A stretch of DNA of 64,000 nucleotides from Hysterangium stoloniferum (Eukaryota > Basidiomycota > Agaricomycetes > Hysterangiales > Hysterangiaceae): positions 3,534,001 through 3,598,000 of the forward strand of contig WHVD01000001.1 in the NCBI GenBank assembly GCA_015178975.1. Reading direction: 5' to 3'. Position 1 is the stretch's first letter, and the number at the start of each line of letters is the position of its first letter. Made by a program: the position numbers and the translations under genes. This document shows positions 23,185 to 35,427 of the stretch, piece by piece. The notes under the pieces were generated by a model. It did not search any database and had not been told where the DNA came from. It worked only from the letters and a program-made list of their open reading frames with translations.

Positions 23185-24650
23185 CAGTGAGGGACAAAAC
23201 CCTTCCAATGATTTTTAGTTGTGCAATGATTCTTGAATAACTCAAGAACCACTGTAGCTACAGACCTAATATTTGGAGAGTGGTTAGGTCTATATGTTGT
23301 CTATTTACCCTTAAAGTATTATGACATAAGCATCAGTATTTCCTACACTATAAATAAAATACTAATTAAACTGCATTGGAAGGGTTTTGTCCCTGTCACA
23401 TGATTAACATATAACCTTATTGTTTATATGCAAATAAGTGTAAATAAAAATCATCTGACCTGTCAAAATTATATATATATACATCTGTTTACTTTCCAAT
23501 CCAAAAAAATCCCCATAACTCAACATTCTACACTATGAAGGCTCTTGCTCTTGCTCAGCTTAGCCATATTCTCACTTTGCTCAATAAGGGCAAGTGTGCT
23601 CCTCAGATCCCTGAAATACCTGCCCAGGATATGTCCACTATCCATAATTCATTCTACCCATTGCTCATCACTTGCCAAATCATCTGGTTCACTGTTTATG
23701 CAAGCTTTCCTCCTCAGATATTCATTATTCCATTCAACAAATCACTTCTCAAAAGGCTGAAAATGCCACTGAGGTCACCAAACCATTCAAGATATGACTG
23801 GGGAGTCTATTTCAGTTAGAACTGTTTATAGGGCATTCAAGAAGGCTGCATTGAGGGCTATAGTGAAGAGAAAAAGGCCTTTACTCACAAAGAGGTATAG
23901 GAGGGCAAGGATGGACTTTACTCTAGCACACAAGGACTGGACTATGGATGATTGGAAGAGGGTTGTTTGGTCAGATGAGAAAAATCAATTGTTTGGGGTC
24001 AGATGGGAGGAAGTAGATGTGGAAAAGGGCAGGAGAGGGGTTCAGTGGTAGGCTGGTCATGGGCACAGTCAAGTTTGGGGGAGGAAATCTGATGTTGTGG
24101 AGCTGTATGTTGTGGGAAGGCCCAGGATATTCCACCAAGATTAATGGGAGAATGGATGCTGACCTTTATGGTAGCATTCTGGAAGATGAACTTCAAGCAA
24201 CTGTGGAGTATTATGGCAAGAACACAGAAGATGTGGTCTTTCAGCAGGACAATGACACCAAACACAAGAGCAAGAAGGCCTTTAATCGGTTCAAAGACAA
24301 TGGATTTGTGGTCATGGTATAGCCATCTCAGTCTGCTGATATTAACCCAATTGAACATCTCTGGCATTATCTCAAAAGGAAGCTCGGAGAGTATGAAGTG
24401 GCACCCAAGAGTATTTATGAGTTGTGGGAGAGGGTTCAGACAGAGTGGGAGAAGATTCCTACTTCTACTTGTCAGAACTTGGTAGAGAGTATGCCTAGAA
24501 GGTTTGAGGCTGTTCTAGAGGCCAAGGGAGGCTATGCCAAATACTGGATTGTTTGATTTGTGTTCATTTTGATACCAGGGACAAAACCCTTCCAATGTGG
24601 TTTAATTAGTATTTTATTTATAGTGTGGGAAAGACTGAAGTGTATGTTAA
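23185..24650 (+). mobile_element. Tc1-like DNA transposon T3, right end truncated
   Basis: The left terminal repeat is 23185-23393 (209 bp) after TA at 23183-23184, with tip CAGTGAGGGACAAAACCCTT. The right repeat begins at about 24578 but match to T2 stops near 24650, so the outer end is missing. The gene inside is a broken close relative of T2. Confidence 0.88.
23535..24556 (+). pseudogene. Tc1-like transposase of T3, broken
   Basis: ATG at 23535 in the same context as T2. The reading starts MKALALAQLSHILTLLNKGK but leaves frame before the end of the DNA-binding region (about 23640-23790), then returns with TGESISVRTVYRAFKKAALR and KRPLLTKRYRRARMDF. The catalytic region is WSDE (first Asp), QQDNDTKHKSK (second Asp, with Thr for Pro) and NPIEHLWHYLKRKLGEYEV (Glu). 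Lesions include at least two frame changes in the first half, another just after WSDE, and a TAG near 24319 between the second Asp and the Glu. It is more decayed than T2. It ends AKGGYAKYWIV. Confidence 0.88.
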
Positions 24651-25869
24651 AAAGAGTGCTATATCAAACCCTTATCCTCCCTCCCCACAGTTGTCACTGT
24701 GAGAGCAGGTGAAAATGAACCCCATAGTCTTGTTTGCATAGCTGGTGTAGGAAGAGTGGATTTTGTGGATTTGTGCAATGGTGAGACACAAGGATCTTTG
24801 CCTATCAGAGGTGATTTATAGCTCATCACTGTAGACAATGGGACTCTGACATGTTTTCATGTGTACTTTGTGCAGGACAACAACAAATCAATTCATTTCC
24901 AGTGAGCACTTGTATATCTGAGGTCAATTTATGAATCTTTCTCTATAATGAAGGTTTTTCACCAATGGTTGGGTGTTAATATGATTTCCACTTCTATTCT
25001 GAACAAAGGATCTTTGGGAAATAATAAAATATGGACATCTTCACAGACAATTCAAGTCTCTCCAAGGGCCACAACTGCTCGAGTCTCCATTAGGATGTAG
25101 GACCATTGTTGGCATCTGAACAAATACAGGTCAGTCAATATTTAGCTTCACCTAATAGTACCAATTAACTATACAATTAGATGTATACAATCCTCCTGTC
25201 AGGGCTCTGAATATTTTTCTTGTTTTTTTATCTCTGTTTAAATTTGTGCTTATTTTAGTTTAGTTTATTTTATCACACATTGAACAACACATGATACACA
25301 TGTGTCAAAATATTCAGTTTATTTAGGTTTTCTTTAGTATAAATACTTCAAGATGTACATAACTAGACCCCAGTTTCAATCTCTTAGGATGTCCACTAAA
25401 CACAAGTGTGATATTCTTAAGTCATTAGAACCTCTCTTCCTTTACTCCTTATCCTTGTCCTATCTCTTGTTTCCTCTTTGTGTTTTGGTAGCCTTTTTAG
25501 TGCTGCTCTAAGAGAAAATTGCAACTCTCTTTGTTGGATTAGTAAGTGCGCAATAGTCCCTTTTAGTGCAATCACATGGTCATGCATAACTGCAAACAAT
25601 ATGCTCCTTGTTTCCTTTGTTCATGCACTCCTTTTGTCTTTTGTCTATGAAACATTTCTAGTACATTCTATACAATTGCCTCATTCTTACCATTTTTCCT
25701 TTTGTTCTTAGATAGGAGGATATCTGAAAACTATTAAGTATACCAAATTCTAATATACTCTAAAGGTCATTTAAACATCTGGGATGTGATTCAAACATAA
25801 TTTGGTTTTTAAAACTTTCAAAAAGTTTTAAACTCTCTCATACATTACAAACTAAAGAATCTTTCCGGA
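24651..25869. other. Spacer with a possible stray exon
   Basis: The stretch 24697-24825, preceded by CCCCACAG, is open and codon-like (AGENEPHSLVCIAGVGRVDF, VDLCNGETQGSLPIRGDL) and stops at 24826. I do not recognise the family. The minus-strand frame 25417-25599 (HDHVIALKGTIAHLLIQQRE) is also unrecognised. The rest is AT-rich. Confidence 0.3.
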
Positions 25870-26378
25870 CATGAGTAGACAATAAAAAAAATTAGTAGTT
25901 TGAAACACTAATACTTTTAAAAAATAGATACCTTTAGATAGTCCATTCCATGCATATGTATATCATTGGCACCTCTAAATACATATGTATTACTTCGGAA
26001 TAGATCTGTCAATCTGAACAGATTTCTACTTGATTCAATATACACAGAATATATAGGTGGTTTCACTTAATAAAGAAGGCTATAGGATGAAAAATTTCCA
26101 ATGACATCTCACATATTTTACTAGGAAATAACTACAGTTTAGTTTTTAAAAAACAAATTAACAACAAAAGTATTAGAAAGTATTTACATAAATTGGAAAA
26201 CTATATACAACAGGTTCTATTAATTGACTCTGAATTATTTAGGATGTAATATGAAGAATTGTTTCTTATGATTGGTGGTTAACAATATAATACTCTCAGA
26301 GGATATGTCACTATTTAAAGATGGATTTTTGTAGCAATTTTGCTTTTATTAGTAAACATTTGATATTATAATGATTAC
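25870..26378 (-). repeat. Interspersed repeat C, copy 2
   Basis: Reverse complement of 11598-12075, about 85% similar with small indels. Confidence 0.8.
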
Positions 26379-26685
26379 GGACAACCTCCATAGCTTAAAT
26401 ACAAGCCATCCTAGTTAGCATCACCTCAGCTATTTGGCATACTGCAAATACTGAGATAGTAATCATTACATTTATCTAGTCTGTTACTTACTTTCACTAC
26501 CTAGTTTAGATTCTTGTATCTAGGTAATCAATCTAGCTATTTGCCATACTGCATGCAAATACTGAGTTCATATTCTTGTATCTAGTATCTAGCACTCTTA
26601 ACAACTCTATCATCTCTCTCTCTCTCAATATGTAACTCCTCCCATCCAATTCCCCTTTCCTCCATCCTTTCAACCTCTCAGGCTC
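26379..26685. other. Spacer with short duplicated words
   Basis: TAGCTATTTG(G/C)CATACTGCA and ATTCTTGTATCTAG each occur twice within 150 bp. (TCTC)n is seen at about 26611-26625. No gene. Confidence 0.4.
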
Positions 26686-26776
26686 TTCTGTGCAGCCTCC
26701 CCCTTTATTATTACTAAGATGACTCAGATATAATTCATACCATATTGCATCATTATTGCATCATTGTTTGTGCATG

Positions 26777-27239
26777 TGTTAGGACTGGGACACCCACTGG
26801 GACCCAGACCCCATCCTATATGCACTCAACTATCTTTATTGCAAAAACCACACACCAGACCCCAACTGGACAATCTGGACCCCCTTGTTCTCAATCCATC
26901 TTCACCCATTTGACATCTGGTTTATTGTGTTATTGTATGTATACCTGTTATGTCTTTTTGTATGTCTGAATTAGTAGTACAATAGTCTACAAGTCTACAT
27001 AGCTAAGTAGCTATTTGTACATAAAGTCCAAACAGAAAATCAACTTAGCTTTGACTCAGTATCTCTCTAGTATCTTGCCTGCCTCAGCATATTCTTGGAA
27101 CCCACATGTTTCCCATTCACTCTGTCTGAAGTTGGACAATGTGATCTTGCAAGAGCACACCACATAATCTGAAGCCACATCCTTCCCCAGAATATCTACA
27201 GGTTTCTCCAAGACCCACCCATGAGCCCTGCACTTAACA
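26777..27239 (+). repeat. Solo LTR, family B, copy 2 (fossil)
   Basis: 463 bp, TGTTAGGACTGGG..CACTTAACA. Flanks GCATG (26772-26776) and ACATG (27240-27244) match at four of five bases, an aged 5-bp target duplication. It is the better-kept twin of 19967-20422. Confidence 0.8.
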
Positions 27240-27466
27240 ACATGTTTGTTTAACCTGTACCCCTTCATGTATATATGTAAGGGTCTTTCTTTGCCCACTA
27301 TTGAACAAGCAATTTTGTTATATCTTATTTACAAAGCCATTCTTAAATCAGAAACTTAAGTCTTACACTCCATCTTACACCTGCAGCGAGTTAGAGATAT
27401 TGCAGTATCTCTTACTGTTGAAGTTCTATGTTCTACAGCATTAGGCTTACATCAACTTTTTGTATA

Positions 27467-27885
27467 GAGTGAGGGACAAAACTGTTCTCATGTTTTGTCA
27501 TTTCAGATTGTTTTGTTTATACATAGATCATGGACATAAGATTGAAAAAATATGAAAATATTCAACTGGATACTCTGACATCATGGCATCATATCTGTAC
27601 AATAACAATTATGTAGTATCTGTATATGGCTGTATATGGTAAGTATACAAATATTTTTTTTGAGAAAGGCTTTGTCCCTGACATTCTGAAACATATAAAC
27701 TCCTATGTATCAATACTTGGGGTAACCTCCTTTGGTGTTTATCACAGCTGCCACTCTTCTAGGCATACTTTCAATCAAATTCTGACACACCTCTGGCTTC
27801 ACCCTATCCCATTCCCTTTGCACATACTCCCACAATTCCAGTATCCCATCTGGTGGCTATTCATATTCTCCAAGTGTCTTTTGAG
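27467..27885 (-). mobile_element. Tc1-like remnant T4' (duplicate of T4 end)
   Basis: The tip GAGTGAGGGACAAAACTGTT follows TA (27465-27466). The terminal arm runs to about 27685, then comes the transposase C-terminus on the minus strand, cut at 27885 by the duplication boundary. Same insertion as T4 by descent. Confidence 0.82.
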
Positions 27886-28201
27886 TGTGGAACATGGATC
27901 AGGTTCAGAAGTACAGGAACTAGAAGGATTCCATGGATGGAAGTTGGGTCAGAAGTTATAGATAATTATGGAAGATTGAGGTATCCAAGAATGGTTTGTA
28001 ACAGGTAGAGGGAGATTTGAGTGACAAAAGTGTCTGACCTTTGCTGTGAACCATTAAAGGAGTCTGGAGTGGCTACTTTGAAACTTTTGGCTGATGAGGT
28101 GTGTGATGATGAGGGACTCTCCAGAAACTGCTGCATCTAAATAATCTTCTGCTGTAGTTCTTCAATGGAAGGAGTAGGGGTATGGAGGTGATTGTAGGGT
28201 A
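27886..28201. other. Spacer, nothing recognised
   Basis: Medium GC, no supported frame or repeat. Confidence 0.4.
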
Positions 28202-28743
28202 GGAGGATAACCCAAAACCTTAAAAGTTATTTATCTACTAAAGTATATATATTTATATTGTTTGCTGTAGAATTAATATTTAATCAAATTCAGTTGATTA
28301 GGTATCACTCTGAAGAATGCTAAAATATTAATATTTATCCTATATCTGACAAAATTTAGTCAAACAATCATCTGTAGATTATTCTTTTGGAATAAATTGC
28401 ACAATGGGGATTGGTACCCCAGATAGTTCTGGTTGACTCTCTAAACCAGCTAAATTTAAATTATATGAAATCTATTTGAAAGTTTGCTTATATACAAGAG
28501 AATACATCATAACCCAAAGATTAAGTCATAACCCAAATAATCTAGGTTAACCCAAATAATTTTGTGTAACTATGTCATTTGTGTGTATTTTAAAAGGGCA
28601 TGCATGTTGTAAAGATGAAATTTCAGGTAATTAAATATAAACCCCTAAAACATGTAGTCATAGCCAGAGGAAGTAATTGCACTTAAAAATATGAGGAGTT
28701 TTTCATAAAATTTTGTATATTCAATGAGTTGTGACTATCCTCC
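28202..28743 (+). mobile_element. MITE copy 2, GGAGGATA terminal repeats
   Basis: 542 bp, starts GGAGGATAACCC, ends GACTATCCTCC, and matches 34587-35205 in reverse complement over its whole length with many substitutions. AT-rich, no coding. Flanks (GTA / ATA) do not form a clean duplication here, so the family is set from the other copy. Confidence 0.8.
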
Positions 28744-28789
28744 ATAGGAGTATGTTTATCCATGGTATCTGTAAAAGAAAGGGGGTGGG

Positions 28790-29614
28790 TGTTAGAGTAT
28801 GTACATGGTGGGTCTCCGGAGAAACCTGCGGAATATCCAGTAGGACTTGGCTTCAGCTTATAGGCTGCACCCTCACGAGATTGTGTCATCCAATTTCAGA
28901 CAGGTGGCCAGGAATCCCGGGGAGTCCGGGCAGGGTTCGTGGGTCGAGGGGTTGTAGGTCAGGGTTCATGGGTTGAAAGGTTGTGAGTTGAGATAGGTAA
29001 GAGAGACAGATGCGCCAGAGCCCATTGGCTCTGACTAGTGTGAGTGGTGTGATTCAAGTAAGGGTTTAGAGCGGAAAATGTATTAGATTACTGGGGGGAA
29101 TCAAAGCTGATTTTCTGACTGGATTGTATGTACAACATCTGCCAGTTTAAATAGACTGTGGAGTGAATGACATACCAAATCCAGTAGTGATGAAACCAAA
29201 CTAGAAAAACATAAAACAAGAATAGTTACCACCAAATTTGGTGTTAGGAATGGGATGGAACGGAGCAGAGTCCGAATTGTGACAAATCATAACCCATAAC
29301 GGGAAATGGAGTGGGAGCAGAATCCAAATTGTGACAGGTCATTTGACTAAAACAGGAATGGGGCTCAGTTAGAGCAATGACGGGATTCTGAGTGGGGTCC
29401 AGTGACTGATGCGTGGGATGAGGACGGACATAGACAGGGAACGGAGTCTGGGGGTATTCCGGTGACTGATACGCGATGTAATGAGGTCGAATGTGGACAA
29501 GTCTGACATCCGGAGTCCGGGCGGGAATTCCTGTAAACTGACAATTGGTGCATCTAGGGCGTGGGTGCATACGAGTTAATGCCCAGAGTCCAGCAGGATT
29601 TTCCAGTCATAACA
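28790..29614 (-). repeat. Solo LTR, family A (fossil, complete)
   Basis: 825 bp with TGTTAG..ATAACA ends and a perfect 5-bp duplication GTGGG on both sides (28785-28789, 29615-29619). Such a structure results from recombination between the two LTRs of a full element. Confidence 0.92.
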
Positions 29615-29819
29615 GTGGGGTCCAACAGGGTAGGATGTGTGCTGATCTTCCCTCAGGATTGTGTGTGGAGAAGAAAACTAGCTACAAAAGTGTCCTTAGT
29701 CTAACTATTGTAACTATTGTAAACTAAAAAGAAGTTAGCTGACTACTGAGCACCCAGTTGTCAGCACCCTCCCCTATTCCTGGAATCACAGGGATGACTA
29801 CCTGGATATTTTCTTGAGA

Positions 29820-30667
29820 ACTACTGTATATAGACTTTGAAATATATCCAATACCAAATATGGTAATAATAAGGTGCAAAACAATTAAACATACAATGAG
29901 ACAACTAAACACCAAACTAGGTGTTAGGGACGGAATGGAATGGGAGCAGGGTGTGAAACATGACAGGTCATTTGACCATAACAGGAGTGGGGTCTATGCT
30001 CTATTATAGGGGTTCTGGGAGTCTGGTTGGAGTCTGGTTGGAGTCTGGTGACAGAGTCGGGTATAGACATGTTTGACATGTGTGGGTGCATATAAGGTGG
30101 GGTCCAGATGTTGGCAGGTTTTCTGGTTAACTGTAACCTGGTGGGTATAGGGAGTCAGGTGCATGTAGAATGGGGTCTGGAGCCCAGCAGGTTATCTGGT
30201 CCTAACAGCAGGGTTCAATGCTCTGTTAGAGGGGTTCCAGGAGTCTGGTCAGAGTCTGGTGACAGAGTCAGATATAGACAGGTTTGACATGTGTGAGTGC
30301 ATATAAGGTGGGGTCCAGATGCCAGCAGGTTTTCCAGTTAACTGTAACCTTATGGGTATAGGGAGTCTGGTGCATGTAGGTAGGGTCCAGAACCCAGGGG
30401 TTTTCTGGTCCTAACAGCAGGGTTCCATGCTCTGTTAGAGGGGTTCTGGGATTCAGGTCAGAGTCTGGTGATAGGCATGTGAGACACAGAGAGTCGGGTA
30501 TAAACAGGTTGAAGTGTGGGTCTGGTGGAGTCCGAGAACTGGTGCATATAGGGTGATGTGCAGGTCCTGGTGGGAACTCTGGTTATAATTGTACCTTGGG
30601 TACGATATAGAGAGTTGGGTGCATATAGGGTGGGGTCTGGGTCCCAGCATGTTTTCTGCTCCTAACA
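29820..30667 (-). repeat. Diverged LTR (family B-like) with internal triplication (fossil)
   Basis: 29820-29995 resembles the middle of LTR family A. Three tandem blocks of about 222, 209 and 241 bp follow, at 29996, 30218 and 30427, each opening ATGCTCT(G/A)TTA and ending near GGT(C)CTAACA. The last ends TCCTAACA at 30667. Blocks differ by 10-25%, so the expansion is old. Confidence 0.8.
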
Positions 30668-30849
30668 TTTGCATCCCGTAGTAATAACACTCCTCACTTA
30701 GAGTCAGTTGGCTGGGAGGTCAAGATAACTGCACAAATTCTCAATGCCTAATTTTCATTTGCATCCATTAATCCCCAGGCTATCATTCCTCTGTGGCTAC
30801 AGATGAAGGCCTTCCCTGTCATCTGTAATGTGGAAATCATACACTGACC

Positions 30850-31060
30850 TCAAGTGCATCTTTGACAGGTTTGGGATGGCAGACTGTAATCCCCACAGTA
30901 CTCCTCTGCCACCTGGCACCATCCACAGGAGAGGAGCGTACTTTCATGGCCAACAAACCATATCATGAATTGCTTAGCTCTATCATGTATGCACAAATTG
31001 CAATGTGGCCTGATCTGTCATATGTGGTATCAACACTCAAAGTTTGCATTGAACCTGGAG
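30850..31060 (+). mobile_element. Copia pol fragment, plus strand (fossil)
   Basis: A plus-strand stretch with FMANKPYHELLSSIMYAQIA and WPDLSYVVSTL, the block between reverse transcriptase and RNase H of fungal Copia elements. It stands head to head with the minus-strand Copia fossil that starts at about 31061. Broken, short and old. Confidence 0.75.
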
Positions 31061-33481
31061 CCCATACCCTGTAATGAATATAATATATCAGTCGATTCTC
31101 ACCATGTGTTGACTGAGATATTATTAGAAACAAAAGGGCAACTGTTGATTGTTTCCTCAAAGACCAAGATACCATCCCCGAACTAAAAAAAATCACATAG
31201 CCACCTGTGGATCATCTATCTTCATTATCTCCTGCAAAATCTGCATCCGAGTATCCATGCAAACAAAGGGCTTGTCCTCCCAATCAAATCTCAAAATTGC
31301 AAGTAGTATATAGGTATTGCAGGATGTGCTTATCTAAGTTCCAATGCATTCTTGTGGGATTTGATAAATACTGAGATAATTTGTTAACAGAATACATGGT
31401 ATCTGGACAGAGATCTAAAAGTCACTTTTCATCACTTACAGCTGTTGCATCATCCACCCAAAATGCAACAACAGCCCAACTCCCATCATCCCATGTTTTG
31501 AAGAATGTAGCACTGTCAAAATCAGAATAGAACCAGGTAATTTCCTTAACCATAAAATTGTATAAGGTTTTTCTCCACTCATTGCCTCCTTGTTTTGTGC
31601 CATATAAAGCTTTCAATAACAGCAATACCAGGTGCTCCTTTCCAGGTTCTTCAAGCCCCTCTGGCTGTTGAACCCAAACTCTTTCTTTCATCATCCCATG
31701 TAAGCATGCTGATTTAACATCAAATTAATGGATGGCTGAATTCATTATTCCTCCCAGTGCTAGTAAAATTCAGAATGTTTCCCATTTCATAACTGGTGCA
31801 TACATTTCATTAAAATGTAATCCGGGAATTTGACTAAACCCATTTGCGACAATTCATACTTTTCTTTTTGCTGATTTGCCATTTTTTTATGATCCACAAC
31901 ACATTGTTAATACATTATGTTCTACCATGTTCTTCCGCTCTGCTTGTCTGGCTTCTTCCCAAGATAATCCTTCATCTCCTGGCATATTCAATGCCTCCTC
32001 TATCATCGGATTGCCCAAAGTCGAGAAAACAACCAGTATGTTGTATTCTTCTAGTTCCTTTTCTTCAACTGACAATGAACTCCGAATTCCTTCCCATAAT
32101 TTTCCAGATCTTGATATTCCACAGGGATAGTCAGGTACATCCAATATCAATTGAGATTCTTTCATTAGCTTAGTTTCTTCTGTTTATTCAATAGGATGAG
32201 GATGAGGTGGGATATGGATCGTGAGTCTAGCTCGAGGCTCACTCCCAGGTTGATTTGGAGGTAAATTATATCCCTAAATTGACCTTCTCTCCATATGGCA
32301 CTGGTGATGGCAATGTCATAGCATCTTCATACCTTTTTGATCCTTCTCATTCCAGGAAACCACACTAAATACCCAGAAGAATATGGCTCATAACCCACTA
32401 AATGACCCATTGTTGAACGTGAGTCCCACTTTTGGCATTTTTGTTTGGGAATTGCCATGCTAACTGGACTTCCACATATGTATATGCAAATGTGATAAAT
32501 CTGGTTTTTCTCCAGTTATTCATTCGAGTGGCATATGTCCATTCTTTGCATGCGATGGACTATTATTCCTCAAATATGCCATTGTTTTCACTGCAATTGA
32601 CCACAAAAAGTTTGAGAAGTTTTGACGCATATAAAAAGCTTCGAGCACCTTCCATTATTTTTGTCCCATATAACATAGTTCTCGCCTCTCCAGTAATGGT
32701 GCATGTTCCTCTTTCCACAACACCCTTCTGCTGTGGTGTATACAATACTGAGGTAAATAACACTATTCCTTTGATAACAGATAACTTCTAAATTCTGAAT
32801 TTATTACCTCAGTTCCATTATCTGTCATAACCCCCTGGACTCTTGTATTAAATAACATCTCCAGTTGGGTTGCATATTCCTTTATGTTGCACACCGCTTC
32901 CAATTTGCTTCCTAATGTTTTGATCCATATAGCATGGGAAAAATTGTCAGCAATGAGAATGAAATAACACTTTTTGTCAAAACTGATTGTTTCCATAGGT
33001 CCTGCAAGATCCATATGAAGCAATTCTCCCAATTTCATTGCTCTGGTACATCCAGTTTTAAATGTGTTTCTGTGTTGTTTACTTTTAATACATGCAATAC
33101 AATTGACTTCAAAACCTTCAATTTCATCAATTTCCATCCCAGTCAAAAAATGACATGCAAGATTCCTAATAGCATTAGTATTCAAATGCCTCCAAATGCT
33201 GATGCCATCACATAATGTTGCATGTCAAATTCGCAGAAAAGACTATAGATACATCTTCCAACCTATTTTGTAGTTCATCATCTGATAAATTCATATATTT
33301 ACATTCTGTCGGCAATGCAGGAATTGTATCCAGCTGAAAGGGATATACATTACCCCTCTCATTCACCTCAATGAGTGCACAGCCCAACAAATCAACAATT
33401 GTTTAACCACTTTTGCTCAACATAATGTGATATCCATGCTTGATAAACTGCATGGGATTAAGGAGTCACACCTTAACTTTG

Positions 33482-34187
33482 TGTTATGACCAGAAAATCC
33501 CGCCAGACTCCAGGCACTAACTCATACACACCCACACCCTATATGCACCAAATGTCAGTTTACAGGAATTCCCAGACTGTGTACATCAGACTTATCCATG
33601 TTCGACCTTATTACATCACGTATCAGTCACCAGAATACCCCTGGACTCCATTCCCTGTCTATGTCCATCTTTGTCCCACACATCAGTCACCGGACCCCAC
33701 TCAGAATTTTGTCATCGCTCTAACTGAGCCCCGTTCCCGTTTTAGTCAAATGACCTGTCACGTTTAGGACTCCGCTCCCGCTCCATTTTCCTTTATGGGT
33801 TATGCTTTGTCACGATTCAGACTCTGCTCCATTCCAACCCATTCCTAACACCAAATTTGGTGTTTACTATTCTTGTTTTATGTTTTGCTAGTTTCGTTTC
33901 ATCATTACTGGATTTGGTATGTCATTCACTCCATGGTCTATTTAAACTGGTAGATGTTGTACATACAATCCAGTCAGAAAATCAGCTTAGATTCCCCCCA
34001 GTAATCTAATACATTTTCCACTCTAAACCCTTGCTTGAATCACACCACTCATGCTAGTCGGAGCCCACAGGCTCCGGCACATCTATCTCTCTCACCTATC
34101 TCAACTCACAACCTTTCAACCCACAACCTCTGACCCACGAACCCCGCCCGGACTCACTGGGATTCCCATCCACCTGTCTGAAATTCC
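33482..34187 (+). repeat. LTR family A, 3'-truncated, inside Copia C2 (fossil)
   Basis: Starts TGTTATGACCAGAAAATCC and follows the family to ACCTGTCTGAAATT, then stops about 110 bp short of the normal end. No target duplication remains. It separates the gag and protease parts of C2. Confidence 0.85.
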
Positions 34188-34586
34188 TGCTAGCGACAGG
34201 AGGGGAAGATGTACTCCCAGATGAGTCATCTTTTTTTATTTAGGTTCTTCTGATTTTCGGATTGCTGAGCAAATCTCTGTCTTCTTTCAGGACAATCCCT
34301 TGCCCAATGCAACAAATCTCCACATTTGAAACAACCTGATTGAGGATTGCTCCTCCTGATTGGCATTCCATGTGGAATGGCAGCATGGTACATTCCTCTT
34401 TGTGGACTAATACCCTCTCAGCACGAAACATGGAACCTTCAGCATAACCAGGATGTATTTTCTTTTTGAATTTCAACAGGTTGTAACTTATTGATGACTT
34501 CTTCAACAGTGTCAACATCATAATTGATTGTTGTTGACATTATATCAAAATCCTCAGGCAGCATACTCATGAATAAACTGAGCTAA

Positions 34587-35205
34587 GGAGGATAGTCACA
34601 ATTCATTGAATACACAAAATTTTATGAACAACTCCTCATATTTTTAAGTGAGACTATTTCTCCCAGCTATGACTACATGTTTTAGGGATTTATATTTCAT
34701 TAACCCAAAACTTCATCTTTAAGACTTGTACACTCCCTTAAAATATGCACAAATGTCGTGGTTATACAAGATTAGCTGGTTTGTTACCTAATATTTGGGA
34801 TAAAATACATTCCCTAGTATCTACATGATTTTTAAAATGTCCACAAACATTATAGTTGACCAAAATTACTTGGGTTATGACTTAATCTTTTGGATAAGAT
34901 GCATTCTCTTGTATATTATGCAAACTTTCAAGTATAGTTCATATAATTTAAATTTATTTGGTTTAGAAGGTTAACCAGAACTATCTGGCAACCAATCCAT
35001 GTTGTGGAATTTATCCCCAAAAGGATAATCTATACATGTTAGTTTGATTAACTTTTGTCAGATACAAGATAAATATAAATATTTTTGCATTCTTCAGAGT
35101 GGTACCTAATCAACTGAATTTGATTAAATATTAATTTTACAACAAACAATATAAATATATATACTTTAGTGGATAAATAACTTTTAAAGTTTTGGGTTAT
35201 CCTCC
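34587..35205 (-). mobile_element. MITE copy 1, PIF/Harbinger-like (TAA duplication)
   Basis: A 619-bp non-coding AT-rich element with short terminal inverted repeats GGAGGATA / TATCCTCC, flanked by TAA on both sides (34584-34586, 35206-35208). The 3-bp TWA duplication is typical of the PIF/Harbinger superfamily. It interrupts Copia gag between the blocks ARHAITNA and LSLFM, which are contiguous in C1 (about 21530), so both ends are placed exactly. No transposase of this superfamily is in the window. Confidence 0.85.
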
Positions 35206-35427
35206 TAATCAGCATTTGTGATAGCATGTCTGGCCCCCAACATTTTGAGCCTAATGGAATCCATCTGGGCCTGACTATTGGCCAATCGTGTCCTGTAGGT
35301 CATCTTCAAAGTTTCCCATGCATTAACTGGATTACTATCCACCATTATAGCTGCCCTGGGCTCATCTTCAACACACAGCATTATTTCACTATAGGCCCTC
35401 TTCTTACAAAGTTCCCAGGCCTCCTTG

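Larger units (their letters stand above)
26686..27885. repeat. Right arm of 1.2-kb inverted duplication
   Basis: Reverse complement of 19337-20534. The match stops at CAAGTGTCTTTTGAG (27885) inside the T4 transposase remnant and at TTCTGTGCAGCCTCC (26686). Arms are about 1.2 kb and the spacer about 6.15 kb. Confidence 0.9.

Noticed and set aside
25417-25599. Minus-strand 60-codon frame as a gene
   Set aside because: Coiled-coil-like composition but no family, start context or intron, and it lies in AT-rich spacer.
28202-28743. Clean target duplication for MITE copy 2
   Set aside because: Flanks are GTA and ATA, matching at only two bases, so no duplication is claimed.
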